64,000 nucleotides of DNA, taken from the NCBI GenBank assembly GCA_025890175.1, contig JANPYM010000004.1:341684-405683 (forward strand). Direction: 5' to 3'. Below the pieces are notes generated by a model. The model did no database searches. It saw only the letters and a list, made by a program, of their open reading frames with translations, and was not told the DNA's origin. This DNA comes from Ciborinia camelliae. Taxonomy: Eukaryota; Ascomycota; Leotiomycetes; Helotiales; Sclerotiniaceae. The position numbers and the translations under genes are program-made. Below, in pieces: positions 1-12,483 of the stretch (position 1 is its first letter; every line of letters starts with the position of its first letter).

Positions 1-590
1 AAAGTCCAACGGGGTTCCGGGGGTAAATTCATGATTCCACAGAGATATGAGTAGTTCGTAATACTCTGATGTGAAGTTTTCCAGTCTCTGATCTCACACC
101 TTGACTAAATCGTGTTATGTATGTTTGCGGGAAGATCATGGGAGAAAGGGGGGCAAAAATGCGGGGTTATTATGTTTGCATCACAAATACTCTTACCGTA
201 GGCTTCAAATTCACCATACATGACATGATCTACATGCACAGATACTTTTAAAGTCAGATCATCTCCGATTTATTAAGTGATTTGTCCCTTCCATATCTCA
301 ATTATCTGCACATCTGCCTGCTTCCACGTATCGCGTGTCCCGTTGACATCCGATTCAAATGAATCCCATCAAAAAGTGAATAAACCCCAATCATCTCCCA
401 CCCATATGTGTGATTTCTGACTCAAATTTACCAACATGCGTCTGCCATTCCTACACGATATCATCTGCGAATGAATATTCCAATTGCGACGTGGTATTAC
501 ATCTGCGAGATACAGTTAGCTCAATCTAGAGAGAACAATGTGCGGATTATTGTGATAGGCTTACAAGCTGATGACAACCTAGGTTTTATG
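1..590. other. Intergenic, no gene seen
   Basis: No open frame with fungal protein character and no splice-consistent exon series is visible on either strand. It lies downstream of the minus-strand Myb-like gene and would contain its 3' UTR. Confidence 0.5.
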
Positions 591-592
591 GC

Positions 593-1505
593 TTAACCCT
601 CGGCATCATAGTAGTCCTCGTCATCATCATCATCATCCTCGTCATCGTCGTCATCCTTGGTGTTGTCCTCGGAGTCTTCCTGGTCACTAACCATAACGGT
701 GTTCTTCTCCTTGTTAAATCCAGAATATGTATTCAAGGTGAAGATCTCATCATTTTGATACTCATTCTCGCGATCGAAATCATCACGCTCATTAGCGGAG
801 ATGATGAAATGTGCTGCCTTGTCATCCTCTCTCTCATAGATGTATCCTTGGCCATGATTGTGTGGGAATTTTGATGGCTGCTTTTTGTCAACATTCCAGG
901 GAGCAGCAGCTATGGAGGACTTTCGAGTGACCTTGACGACTTTGGAAGCAGCTATCTTTTCTTTGCCAGGCTTTGGGGGTGGATACACGACCTTGGGGAT
1001 GATTTTATCTTCAGGGTGTGGATGGCCATAATGGAGTCGGAGTTGGCGCCTAATCTGTCCAAAGCGACTACGAGCCGAATAAGCATGGGCATAACCAGCA
1101 CGCTCAGCAACAAGAGCCCAGTCAATCTGTGTAAGGATAAACATGTCAGTAAATGTGATCACATGATCGCCTATTGTAAGGAGTGAATGAGGTCGAAGAT
1201 GAAGATATAGATAAGAAAAGTAACATGAATGAAGGTCTTGAGGCGGAAATAGATTGCAGATAAATTGCATGGTAGGTCTCCCTTTACGATGAATGAGCAG
1301 AATTGAGACGTACGCTAGGAGGAGTTCTCATAGAATTGAGAATGCAGAAAAAGAAGTGGGCATCTTTCACAGTTGCTCCTCGGGGAGTGAAATCAAGGTG
1401 GATTTCTTTATTGAAGTCATCCGTGATTCTAAATAATGTTAGTAAAACGTGTTCAAGAATGAAGTATACCAACTTCTGGATTTCCGCTCTGGTCAAGGGA
1501 CGCAT
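593..1505 (-). CDS. Myb-like DNA-binding protein with acidic tail
   Basis: Proposed exons are 1314-1505 and 593-1126, joined by a 187-base GTACGT...ACAG intron in phase 0. Joining them makes one continuous Myb/SANT-like helical domain: 'KDAHFFFCILNSM' from exon 1 runs into 'IDWALVAERAGYAHAYSARS' and then 'RFGQIRRQL'. This is the pattern of the small Myb-like proteins common in Leotiomycetes. A lysine/proline-rich linker follows, then an extremely acidic C-terminus made almost only of D and E, with the tail DYYDAEG. The protein would be about 241 residues. The N-terminus is unsure: a TACTAAC branch point and TTTAG at about 1429-1446 suggest a further in-frame 45-base intron (about 1429-1473), and the first ATG at 1505 may not be the true start. 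The domain is seen; nuclear DNA binding is inferred from it. Confidence 0.6.
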
Positions 1506-3501
1506 CGTCTAGATAGAGAGTTGATCAGTATCGGTATCAGTCAGACTTTTGAGAGGGAAGCATGCAAAACTTACCGAAAGCGAAAGCTTTTAGTATGTTG
1601 GACTGAGGTGTATGATCAAGCAATTTTGAAGTTATTGGAAGTTGTTGGCAAGGTGGGAAATGTAGGAAATAAGGAGAAAGGTTTGTATTTCAAGATGGTT
1701 GATTTGAGGTTGCAAGCTTGTAGAAATTTCCCCAGCAACAAGCAGCGAAATTACAGAAAGTGAATAACAACAACAAAGATGAGGGGTGAACTGGTGAGAT
1801 TTTTTTGTTTCCTGGAATCCGAGGCTAGAAACTTCAGTTGAGTTCATTTTCTTTTAAAAGAAATCATCTTTTACCTTTCATAGTGAATTGAATCTATTTC
1901 TGGTACCTTCGCAGATAAGATTTGCTAGAAAAACCTAGCTCGAAGATGGATAATCTAAACCTACCACACGATCACACGAGATTGTATATTGAAAGGACGA
2001 ATACCATTGGTCAAGTGGGCATTTCATAAAGATAGAAATAACTGGATAGATCTCGGGTTTGTGATATTCTCCTGCTTTGGAGAATTCTTTGCTCTTTTCT
2101 TTTCTCCCATAGGCTTGGAACTGTTATGCTTAGAGAGTATTGTGTTAGGTGCTTTCTTCCCGCAGAACTCAAAGGCTAATGTATAACAGTACCTCCAACC
2201 ATATTAGCTTTCATGCAAGTCTCAGATTTCGTCTTATCTTATCCGATGATCATCATATCGAAAAATAATAACTGTGAAGACGGGATTGAACAAGAACCTT
2301 CTCCAAGTTACTTGTAGATTAGATCAGTTTTGCTTAGAATATTCCTTGTGCAACAGCTTTCACGCGCCTCAAAGTGACAGAACATGCTCTTCCTTACACT
2401 AATCATGCGAGATCCTGCAGATGTTGGTACCCGAGATTCGCACAGTAGGAACGTCGATCATTTACCTACAATGGCTTTTTCGTTTGCATGAAAATGCATC
2501 TACGATTCTCTGGATTGATAGGATTCCCAGTCTTCAGGGCGAAAAACTAGCCATTAATAGATTTAACATCTCTCTCTCTCTCAAATGCCACGTGAACCAT
2601 TCATTGCACACAAATTCACGATATTCACAATATCATATCTCATATCTTTGGCATGTCATCAACTACCGGCAGTGTTTTTATCTTTCTAACTTATAATATG
2701 TTCTTCACTTAATTTCACGTGGCAGCGATCTAGCCGCCGATGAATTCGTATTCAAATACATCCCCGCAAAGCAGTCTCGGCAGGGCAAGGGGGATATCGG
2801 AAACTAAATTTTAGCGGCCGATGCACTCTAATACAATAGGTAGGTAGGTAGGTAGGTGGTTAGGGCAATGTCTCAGCCCTTTTATATGCCTCGCGTTCAT
2901 TCGTACGACCTCATTCCTCATCAAGCACGAACAATAGAAGAGAGTAACTTCACACGGCCCAACCATGATCTCGGGAACTGTGTGACATCTATGACCATAG
3001 ATGCACAACTCTCTCAAGACCTAGGGTTTCTCGGAAAGCTACATTCATAGTTGTTAATTCCCTGCTCATATTTGCTTTATCCAGCTTGTCCCGCTTCCCC
3101 GTGTTTTTGAATCTTGTATTCGTAACTATAGGCCAATCTAAACCAATAGTAGCCAATCCCACTTTCTGCAAGAAAAACTGTACTCGGCAAGTTCTGAGAA
3201 GGATTGGACAAATCTTGGATGTACCTGGAATATCACATCGAGGTCTGAGATTTCGGGGTGATGTGATTGCGGCAATGGCGAGCGTTTGCAAGTGCAGAAA
3301 TTTACCGGGAAAGGCCGAGAAAATTGAGGCAGCTTGATTGAAATATACTCAACGGGCTCCGGGGATTATCAATCTGGACCTTCTTTGGGATATTTGAAGA
3401 AACCCCTTTCTTTACTATCACTTAATACTATAATCCTGCCAGATTGCATGTCTTTGGCGTGTTTTGAAGCATAACTTCAGTTGTTTCTCATCAATAAAAT
3501 C
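1506..3501. other. Intergenic, no supported gene
   Basis: Only short open frames occur here. They lack ATG contexts, recognisable domains or partner exons. A GGTA tetramer run lies at about 2840-2857. The region separates the minus-strand Myb-like gene from the plus-strand BTB gene and must hold both 5' regions. Confidence 0.4.
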
Positions 3502-4718
3502 ATGAGTTACATTCACGAGTAAGCCTTGCATCTTTTGATATCACACTGAAAAATACCAAGTCTGACCCATGTGCCAGACATGCATGCTCCGGCATCGTCA
3601 CCGTAATCGTTGGGTCAGAAGGAAAGGCATTTTTCTTCCACGAGAGTCTACTCTGCGAGAAGTCCCCATGGTTTCGTGCGCAGCTTCATAACCAAATGAC
3701 CGAAGATAGTGATTCCGCGGTCGAGTTATCCCCAATTGAAACCTCATTTCGCGATTTCCAACAAAGTCAACGAAAGGTAATATACCGGTACGAGGACGAT
3801 ACTCATACATTCAACCAATTCTTTACTTGGATTTATGGATGCTGTTTCGACATGCCTCGACGTGATCCAGCAAATTACAATCCCGCAACGCATATTTCAG
3901 AATGGATAATACTTCATGAATTAGCAGTGGAGATGGGGGTTATGGATCTAGCCCACAAAGCTTTATGGGAGTATGTGCATTGTAGGGACACGTTACGCAC
4001 TGGATACTGGATGCCTCTGCCATCGGAAATACAATTTATTTACAGCTGTCGTGCCACTACAAATGATTTGAGGAACCTCATTATCGAAAAAACCCGTGGT
4101 CTACTATTTTCATCGAGATGTAAGCTAATCAGTTCAACGATTCCATTATCTGATTCCTCAGTTCTACTTTCTGATCACACAACCCATTTTGATGTCTCAT
4201 CTTGCGCATTTTATTTACCTGCTAGTACGGCTTTGACTTCATACCATACTTTCCCCAAATATAACCTTTCCATCATAGCCAATTACTAACTTCCCAATCT
4301 TTTAGTCGATGGGATAGACAGACAACTATCCACCCTCTGCCATAGCCACCCCGAATTCCACGCCGAAATGTTTCGCGAAATACAACGCCACATCGAGCAA
4401 GCAAACCACTGCGACTGCGGAGACTGTTGGATGAATATATCCTGCAACACCAACGCCAATACCAGCGGATACCCCAGTCCAGATTCCCACCTGGAAGTTG
4501 AGTCGCCTCCACAGGAATCCGAATACCTGGACAACATCTCGGAATTCGCGTTAGATGAAGCGAACCCTTCTTTGATATCGGATCATGGTACGATATCCAC
4601 AGAAGAAGAGGAGGCGTATTCAGAACAAGGGCGAGATGAGGCGATGGCTGAGTATCATGAGAGTAGGGACGTGGTCATGTCTTTCGATCGGGGGAATTCG
4701 AGGTCTATTTTGAATTAA
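3502..4718 (+). CDS. BTB/POZ-domain protein
   Basis: The three-exon model is 3502-3518, 3578-4119 and 4306-4718, giving 323 residues. Intron 1 (59 bases) runs GTAAGC to CCAG. Intron 2 (186 bases) runs GTAAGC to TTTTAG with a TTACTAAC branch point 15 bases before the acceptor. The frame is kept through both junctions. The start of a BTB fold is clear in exon 2 ('IVTVIVGSEGKAFFFHESLL', then 'CEKSPWF'). The middle ('TFNQFFTWIYG') and the helical second half ('WIILHELAVEMGVMDLAHKA') follow. The C-terminal third is Ser/Glu-rich with a short Cys cluster (HCDCGDCW). Fungal BTB proteins of this type often act as protein-protein adaptors, some with Cul3 ligases; no partner can be named here. It is the first of three BTB-type loci within 4.5 kb. 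Confidence 0.8.
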
Positions 4719-5250
4719 ACAGATGGAGGCTTGTTGATGCGAGGGAAAATTCTGAAAATTTCTTTATATTGGCGTTTTGGGTTACGTTAACTTGACTTGA
4801 GATGTATGAGGGAGTGAGTCTTGGAAAATTAGGATGGGGAACCATGGGTCTAAAGGGGCGGGAATTTGGGATAATGGCGTCATTTGATTTTGGTAGGATA
4901 TTTCTAGTAATTAATGAGGAATGATCATTTTTTATATTTTCAGAAGTAGAAAAAAATACCTGCTTGAAGTACAGTATCTAATAGATTAAAATGCATATAT
5001 CGAAGCCTCACATGGGTCAAGAATTTGATCTAGTCTTTTTGTACAGTAGGTAGATCGAGAAAGGCCTCAAATAAACATGCGAAGCGGAGGAATGCATCAA
5101 AGAGTAGAAGAAGTCGAATATCTCACAATAATATTTAGCATTTACTAGGCCAGATCAACCCTCGCAGGCCTAATACCCAGTCAAATAAAAGTGGGAAAGG
5201 GGTATACAAGTGAAGGCAGCCAAAACATTAATCTATCTCGTCATTCGAGC
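4719..5250. other. Intergenic between two convergent BTB loci
   Basis: AT-leaning spacer between the stop codons of the plus-strand BTB gene and the minus-strand BTB pseudogene. I see no gene in it. Confidence 0.5.
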
Positions 5251-5815
5251 TCATTTGACAGACCCAGGCCTCTCCCTCCTCTCAATCTCCTCCCTTTCAG
5301 TCTCCTCTTTAATAGCCTTCTCAAATTCCGGGACTACCACGAAATTCTTCCGCCAATTTACCAGCGTATCTTCACTTAAACCTCCAAAATTCGCAATCAT
5401 AATTAACCTTGATCATCGAGCTCGCCAAAAACTCACGAGCCTTCGAGTCCTTTGTTAAATCATAGATCAAGTTGACTTCTTTAGCGATGGGGACTGTGGG
5501 ATGATATTTGCGATGATGTAGACATTTCCACAATTTTTTCGAGAGCGCTCACATGCGAATGGCATGCAGAGGTAGGAAGCAAGATTGTAGAGTTTGCACC
5601 AAGCAACGAGGCAACCGGTATGACGGTCGAGATAGGAGGTATGGCAGGCGAGATCATTTCCGTACATATAGGAGACGATCTGAGCCATTGTGTCAACTGT
5701 ATAGAAGTTCTAGGGGTTGGGATCGTTGTCGTCGCCATCGTCGTTCTCGAGTATGAAAGCTAGCTCAAAGCTGGCAGGATAATCTTGGTAGACTTTTGCG
5801 AAGAGCTCGGAGGTA
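5251..5815 (-). pseudogene. Decayed BTB-domain gene
   Basis: Read on the minus strand, the segment gives BTB-type protein blocks that move between frames. 'FAKVYQDYPASFELAFILEN' is followed in frame by a TAG stop (5710-5712), after which the same frame continues with 'NFYTVDTMAQIVSYMYGNDL' and 'GCLVAWCKLYNLASYL'. The reading then shifts (about 5570-5510) to 'KYHPTVPIAKEVNLIYDLT' and 'KAREFLASSMIKV', and shifts again near 5400 to 'MIANFGGLSEDTLVNWRKNF', ending at a TGA at 5251. At least one stop and two frame breaks are needed to read the protein, so I call it a pseudogene. An intron could hide one shift but not all of them. No 5' exon was found. It lies between two intact BTB genes and is probably a dead copy of the family. 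Confidence 0.65.
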
Positions 5816-6507
5816 CTGACTGCAATGTGTCGGTGAATTTCAAGTATAACATTCGGCTATGTAGCATGTACTGTACACTAAAGATGCTTTTGGCAGTAAC
5901 ATTTGGTGAAAGAATGACTTACTTGAAAAATGTAAGTGGGATAGGATATAATTCTTTGATGGCATTTTGTTCTAATAAGACTACACAGTTTTGAACAGTA
6001 ACAATAAATATTGGCAAAAATGTCCAATCAAAAGTTTCAATAGTTGGACTGGAGTTAAATAATATTATTGATCTTTGGCCATAAAAAGACATAAATTGTG
6101 CGATGCTACGTGTTTCATCTTTCTGAAAATGCTCATGAGCACCAGAAAAATGGCCAAATCATTCAAAACTAAATATTGCATGAGGAAGAGCTAGTTAAAA
6201 GTCTATCCATACCGCATAGCTACCGTACTTCATATGTGAAGCCAAGGGAGCAATTTATGCCAGAAGCACCGTCTGCACAAATGAATTACATTATATGGAT
6301 ACGGCAATTTGGGAAGAGTAAAATAGAATTTCTCACAAGGTACATTTTAAGCGAGAATGAAGCACTTCGAGACTTTCCAACCACTTTATCTCATACAGAA
6401 AATGAAAGCAAGTCTGCATGATCAACAATAGAAGCAACAAGACGACCATTACAAGTGCAGAACTGTGTAGATTTCTCTCATCCCCAATAAAATCTCATAC
6501 CTTGAAA
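5816..6507. other. Spacer between BTB loci
   Basis: No exon series recognised. Part of it may be the lost 5' end of the BTB pseudogene, but no matching protein block is visible. Confidence 0.4.
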
Positions 6508-7847
6508 TTATTCTGAGTCACTGAGGCTGCATCCCATCATCGCAGATCCCAGTACAAGACTTAATACATTGAGATCCTCCATCTTCTCATCATCTTCTGG
6601 ATGAGAGCAATCAACAAACGGAATCGCGCATGATTTATGACCCTTGTGTGCCTGGCCCGTCTGAATAGAAGTAGTTAGTAGCTGCAGAAGATTCATGCGT
6701 CAAGGGCCCACTGAGACTTACAGGATGTACATGAAAGTGGCAAGGACAGAGCTTAGATCTATGGAGCATGCTAAAGCCTTCATTCACATCCCATACGGCA
6801 GGCACGATTACCTCCGAACGTCGACCCAATAATTGAAAATTTCTCGAAATCCATTTGAGCATCATGGGAAGGTATCCAGGAAGCATAATGCAGTTCATCA
6901 TCACTTCTTGGCGAAGCTTAGTGCAGCCACGATCTAGTGCAAAAAATCAGTACTCGTCTACCAAGATATGTTTTGAAATTAAATGAAGAGGATTTGAAAC
7001 CGAATCTGAGAGTCATGATAATACAATAAATGAAACACCAAACAATGGCTGGATAGATTGGGTGTGGCTGGTAGATGAGAATAATTCAGTGTGCTTACCA
7101 AGATGCATGATTGTGGTCGAAATGCAGAACTCGCGCAATGTAGATCCTGACTTGGTTTCCTTCCAGATTTGGGAAGCGAGACCTGGTCCAAAAACAGTAC
7201 CGTACTCGAGGTAACCATCCTGAATGGCATCAATGGCACGGTTCATTAGATCATGGACTTCCCATCTTTCACCCAATGCGTACAAGCTAACCAGATCCCC
7301 GAGGGTATTATTGAAATCTTTGAGTAGCTCAGCCTCGAGGCGGCAATTCTCTAACTGGGATATGTTGTTCTTGACATATATCTTTGTTCGAGGCTTTTGA
7401 ACGGTGCCTATATACCATACTTCATGTTAGTCATTTTCCCATTGACTTGTATTCAGACTTTATGCATGATGAATACAGCGTACCATTATAAGCCCAATCA
7501 ACAAACAGTTTGAAGATTTTTGGATCTTCTTCATTGAGAAATATTAATCCCTTCTGCCCGGACAATGTCTCAAAAAGCTTCTGCATCTCAAAGTATTTGG
7601 TACATTTTTGAAGTATGTCTTTGTGGACAGTGAAGGCTTCACGCTAAAGATTGATTAGATCAATTGACCTCTTGACACAGGACATATATTACATACAGCA
7701 TTGCCAACACCAACATGAACACATACGGTTTCCTTTCCCAAGTTTCTGCATAAGTCAGTTCCTGGTGTTTATTGGGAGAAGATGCTTGATTTTGGAGGAT
7801 GCCACTGACTTGAGGAACTTGTTGGGTTTGAGACTGTGGCAAGACAT
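6508..7847 (-). CDS. BTB/POZ-domain protein, six exons
   Basis: The model is exons 7810-7847, 7697-7745, 7484-7643, 7099-7407, 6722-6933 and 6508-6660, giving 306 residues. All five introns are GT-AG and the frame closes exactly. The first intron (64 bases) has a CTGAC branch point just before its CAG. The first two exons give 'MSCHSLKPNKFLK' and 'NLGKETVCVHVGVGN'. The BTB core then reads 'REAFTVHKDILQKCTKYFE' and 'EEDPKIFKLFVDWAYNG'. The helical half includes 'LVSLYALGERWEVHDLMNRA'. The C-terminus is Cys/His-rich (LCPCHFHVHP, GHKSC), possibly metal-binding. The start ATG at 7847 is the first that joins the BTB strand in frame. Such proteins are adaptors; the specific role is unknown. Only single exons would be found by simple frame scanning, so the gene is easily missed. 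Confidence 0.8.
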
Positions 7848-10028
7848 GTTGATGGATGAGGTTTCGAAATTGAGATGTATTTGATGAAGGAAGCTCGAGA
7901 AATATATCAAATATGTCTCACTCTCAGTATTAAGTTCTATGTTGAGATGCGTGATTCAACTAGAGAAAGCGACTATCTGTGAGATATATAAGAAAAGAGT
8001 CTGGTTGTCTTGCGTTCAAGATGAATAGATAAAAAGATGAAAATGGTAAAATACTTGCAGAAACGCGAGTTCGAGACTAAAGTTGTCACGTGTATTGAGT
8101 CATCCAAGAACTGCACGAAGATGAGATGAGGAAGTGGCAGTTGAGGCAAGAGCGATGGGATAGAATCTTGGGATATCCCAAAAGAGCCTTTGAATGCATT
8201 GACGAGAGATATCAGATATCTAATAGTTACCTAGGTAGGTACCTGATCAATAACTACCCAAAGGTGCTTTGTACCTACCTAGGTATGGTATAAACTCGGA
8301 GCTCTACTCTACCTACCACTTGGCAAGAGGTCATATCTTCATGACGGTTGATTGATATCAAATGTTGGAGTATGTGTATAGAATGTTTGGATTTACAATT
8401 ATTTGATGGAACTAATTGCAAATGAGGAAGAAATCCATGATCAAAGGCCTCAAGCCAGATTGCAAGAGCTTCGAAAGCCTCTAAGAACATTGGGGTCCGG
8501 GAACAATTGATTTCCAGTATGATTCATGCCATGAAGTAGGTAATCTTGACTGGGCAATGATATTTACTCAACCAAACGAAACGGGAAACAAAAAGTCCCA
8601 ATATGTAACAATTCGACATAAAATTCTTTGAATTCGAAATGATAGGACCACGTTCATCCATCTGTAGGATGTTGCTTTCCGTCAATCCATCCTGCAAAGA
8701 ATAGCACAATGCCGCTCTGCCCCTGCACCTCTCAAATCAAGAGCAAACAGAGGAAGGATTGTATAAAATTTCGAAACTGTTATAGAGCCATCATCTCCTC
8801 TCAAACCGAGAAAGAACGAAATACCAAAGCATCATCTCTTAACACTTGTTTCCGAGTTACGATTTTGTAACTTTCAACTCCCAGCCCCCACAAAGTTTTC
8901 TCTTATATTTAAGCTTGGATTTGAAAGTAGGGACTAAAATCCCCTTTTTGGGTTTCTATGTTTCCGGGATATATGCAGGACGGCAAGGTGCATTGCAACT
9001 CAGGGATTTAATGCCAATACTTCGGTCCAATCGCGATACGTCCCTTCCCGGTGGACTGGACTGAGCTGCTTGCATGCATACCTTTAGAAGAGTCGGGTGT
9101 CTAATACTATAGAGTCTAGCCCCAATAAGCAAAATAACTGTACATCATTAATTCGGCAAACGCATCTATCCATTGCATCTGGATATATGAAACTCCTACG
9201 GATAACGTTGAGCTTGAGCTTGAGCTTGAACTCAAGAAACCACATTTTTCCTCTAAACCAGACTTTGACATGAATATGATTATCATTCAGCTCATGCCTG
9301 CATCTAGTACCCCTCTTCATGCCAAACACGACGGTAATTATTACAAATTAAGCCCATCCACAACGAGCATAAGATGGACGACGGTTTGATGATCCTCGCT
9401 GCTCTCGGGAGGTGTCTTCGATCTGGGGTGTCGTTAGATTTCCGGAGTAATATAGCCAATCAATAAATGATCCAACCTATTCATGCTGGTTCTCGAGTAG
9501 AAGTACTTGGTTTCGCTGCTCCGGTTACCTTCCAACTTCACTTTCTTGAGTTCCTCTACTAGGACTGTAACACCGTAACCATCAAATTCTACCCCAGGTC
9601 TTCAAAAATCCCCAAAAATAAATGGTGACAAACGATTAAAATTTACATGCATTGGATGGAAGACGGACAAAAACGGCGTGAGTAGGGTTTTTATACAATT
9701 TTCAAAAAAAACATGAGCTAGTATACACCAGGACTACGCTAGCCTCCACCTTTTCTTGACTCGACCATAGAATTTGATCTTTCTTCTACTCCCATCAAAA
9801 AAATCAAAAACAATTGAAATATTCTTTGAAAAGAATTCACCCGAAAGTTTTCTCGCTCCTGAATAAGGAAAGCGGATTCTTCAAAGTTGACCACGCTTTA
9901 TTTCTTTGAGCACCGATAGACGTATTGACTCATCAACCTTGGGAGAGACAAATTTCTCAAAACCATTTCATTTTGCAACACCAGCATCTGTTTCGCACGA
10001 AGGGTTGAAAGCTCGAGATCACATCAAG
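7848..10028. other. Intergenic, no supported gene
   Basis: Scattered short frames only. The stretch just before 10029 is rich in pyrimidine runs (for example CTTTTCTTGAC, TTTCTTCTACTCCC), as is usual upstream of fungal start codons, and is probably the promoter of the following RNase H-fold gene. Confidence 0.45.
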
Positions 10029-11264
10029 ATGGGTCAAAGTATTTTGTCGGAGCAAGGTCAACAAGAATCTTCCAGGGACCAGGCAATTCAGGCACGGGCT
10101 CGGAAGTTTCATCCCGCTCAATATTTTCGCGATATCACTCCTGCAAATATCATTGATTACGATGGTGCTACTGGTCTGTCTACCTTGGAATCTGTTGGTG
10201 TTGATCTATCCAAGAACTCCAAAGGATCTTTCCAAAAGGCGTTGGTTGTAGCTGTCGATGGAGCTTGTCCCCACAATGGAACATCTTTGGCCACAAAATC
10301 CTCCTTTGGCATTTTCTTCGGCCCTGAATCACCACTCAACACATGTGATAGGATTTCAAGACCTCCCGGAATGAAACACACAAACAATTACGCTGAGTTG
10401 ATATCCGTCCTTCATGCACTTGAGCTTATCAAACATCACATCAAATTACGAAATTGGAGGATCGAGAGGGCCCAGAGGATCGAGCATGTGGTCAGAAATG
10501 TCATGGTAATTATGATGACGGATTCGGAGTACGTTCATGATTGTCTTACGAAATGGATTCAGGTCTGGTTGAAGAATGGATTTAAGACTTCTGAGGGGAA
10601 TCCAGTTGCCAATGCAGATGCTCTCTTACGCATCCACGAAATAATTCAGCTCCTTTCAAACGATAATATTGACGTTCGGATCTGGAGTATTCGCAGAGAA
10701 CAAAACCAAGGTGCAGATGCATTGGCTAACCTAGCACTGCAAGTCCGGCTGCCCAGTGAGGTAGGTTTTGCATCGCGAAGCCTTCAATACTTCCAAATGA
10801 GTATCCGCATAAACGACCCGCGAGTAATAGATTTATTGAGTGAGTTGGGCATTTTCTCTCTAGAAAAGGATTTCAAGAAAATGAATCTGGGGGAGATCAT
10901 CATGTATATGTTAATGGCTGGAAAAGATCGCGGAGAGAACTTCACGACTCTTTTCGGACCAGATTACAGCAGCGATCATCATTACATCATGTATAGGAAG
11001 CTGTGTCGCACGGTCCTTTATCTTCTTTTGGATAAATATGGCTACTGTTCCTATCCTGATGTCTCTGTTTGGGGATATAGGAAGAGTACATATGAATATG
11101 GCTTTGCAGGTGGGCACCCTAGACCTATCGAAGCAGAGGAGGCAGAAAAATTACAGCAGTGGTGTATCAACAACAATTTGTTCTCCAACGGGGAACGTCT
11201 CACTGCGCTATTGGAGCTCATACATACAACCCGATTGGAATTCGGTTCTGATGAGTACGATTGA
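10029..11264 (+). CDS. RNase H-fold protein with C-terminal extension
   Basis: Single exon, 411 residues from the first in-frame ATG; the frame stays open upstream to 9906 without an ATG. Residues 71-240 form an RNase H1-type domain. The acidic positions are all present: D77 in 'VVAVDGACPHNG', E123 in 'NNYAELISVLHAL', D165 in 'MMTDSEYVHDCL' and D230 in 'NQGADALANLAL'. The family cuts the RNA strand of RNA:DNA hybrids, so catalysis is plausible. The fold also occurs in domesticated retroelement proteins, but no reverse transcriptase or integrase is nearby. The C-terminal 170 residues match no domain I know, but the decayed paralogue at 24.3-25.6 kb shares them ('LMAGKDRGENFTTLFGPDYS'), so they belong to the family. 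There are no introns. Confidence 0.85.
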   Translation: MGQSILSEQGQQESSRDQAIQARARKFHPAQYFRDITPANIIDYDGATGLSTLESVGVDLSKNSKGSFQKALVVAVDGACPHNGTSLATKSSFGIFFGPESPLNTCDRISRPPGMKHTNNYAELISVLHALELIKHHIKLRNWRIERAQRIEHVVRNVMVIMMTDSEYVHDCLTKWIQVWLKNGFKTSEGNPVANADALLRIHEIIQLLSNDNIDVRIWSIRREQNQGADALANLALQVRLPSEVGFASRSLQYFQMSIRINDPRVIDLLSELGIFSLEKDFKKMNLGEIIMYMLMAGKDRGENFTTLFGPDYSSDHHYIMYRKLCRTVLYLLLDKYGYCSYPDVSVWGYRKSTYEYGFAGGHPRPIEAEEAEKLQQWCINNNLFSNGERLTALLELIHTTRLEFGSDEYD

Positions 11265-12483
11265 TGAGGACGCCTCGAATACCGCAACAGACCACCACCA
11301 CATCTCCCACGACATACTACGTCCACAAGATATCGACAAATTTCTTTTCACTTTCTGGGTTCGACGCGAGTTTTAGCTCAATAGGGAGCTATATTTGGAT
11401 ATTTGAGCCTACATTTATTGCTTTTGTAGTCGAAAATGCCCACTTTAGATCAAGTCTACATTGCGATACCCTTTTCCGACACCCAGCGAACACAACTATT
11501 CATCTCACAACACGCAACGAAGCTTCTTTTACGGGATAAGAGAGAAGGATGGTGTATTAGTTGATTAAAATTTCAGTTTGATTGCAAGGAGGCACGATTG
11601 CATGTACATTTGCCCGAAGGATGGGGACCTGACCGGATCATCTCTTGAGTGATTAATGAATAAAATACCAATACCCATACCTTATCTGTCTCACTTGTTG
11701 ATTTCCTTGTTTTTCTTCTGAATAACTACGTAAGTGCGTTCGGATTGTTTTGAATACAAGTCTATCATTATCTTCTTTTCGAAGAACTAGCTGTCTGTCT
11801 AAATATTCAATCATCATTATTCAATTTACTTCTAGAATTCAAGCTAGCTTTGTTTAATATCATTTCAAGTATTCAATTTATCATTCAACATGCCTTTAGA
11901 ATTTAGAATTATTCTTTGAAGAATAGATATATCTGACCTTACACACGTGCACTTCCATGGATAAAATTGTTACTGTAAGTCTTTCCATTCCCAATCATTT
12001 CCCGAGGAGTAGCCGTACTGTACAATAACCCCTTCATGACTAACCGAAACTATCCAGAGACTTCAATTACCTACCTACATACCTAACCAATTCTACTTAC
12101 TAATTATCAAGCATAACTATCATCTTAGGCCTAATTGATTAGCGAGACCGATGCTCCGCATTTCTAGCATCTCCAATATTTATCACCGCGAACACAGCAT
12201 GCAGATATATAAGCAAAGTGATAGATGGTGTGTAACTAGAATGAATTCTGTTGAAGAAGCTCATCTAGTATGCAAAGTCACGCTGTCTGCCGAGCAGAAA
12301 TAATCCTCCAATTGTGCTCTTTTAGCATATCCAATCCCCTTAATGTAAAAGCATGCTGTCTGCTGAGCAGTAAAAATCCTTCAACTCGAGGGCTCTTTAG
12401 CCCATCTGATTCCTTCCTTCAAGCCATAAGAGATATGTATAATCGAGATGGACTAACATATCCTTAGCGATAATTCCTTGAAA
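11265..12483. other. Intergenic with a short duplication
   Basis: No gene seen. An imperfect direct duplication of about 60-70 bases lies at about 12282-12342 and 12354-12415. Both copies begin GCTGTCTGC(C/T)GAGCAG and continue with related CTCTTTTAGC / CTCTTTAGCC blocks, spaced 72 bases apart. Confidence 0.5.

Noticed and set aside
7660..7842. Single-frame protein ending PYVFMLVLAMLYVIYVL as a membrane peptide
   Set aside because: It reads through two introns of the BTB gene. The spliced frame is the one that continues the BTB fold.
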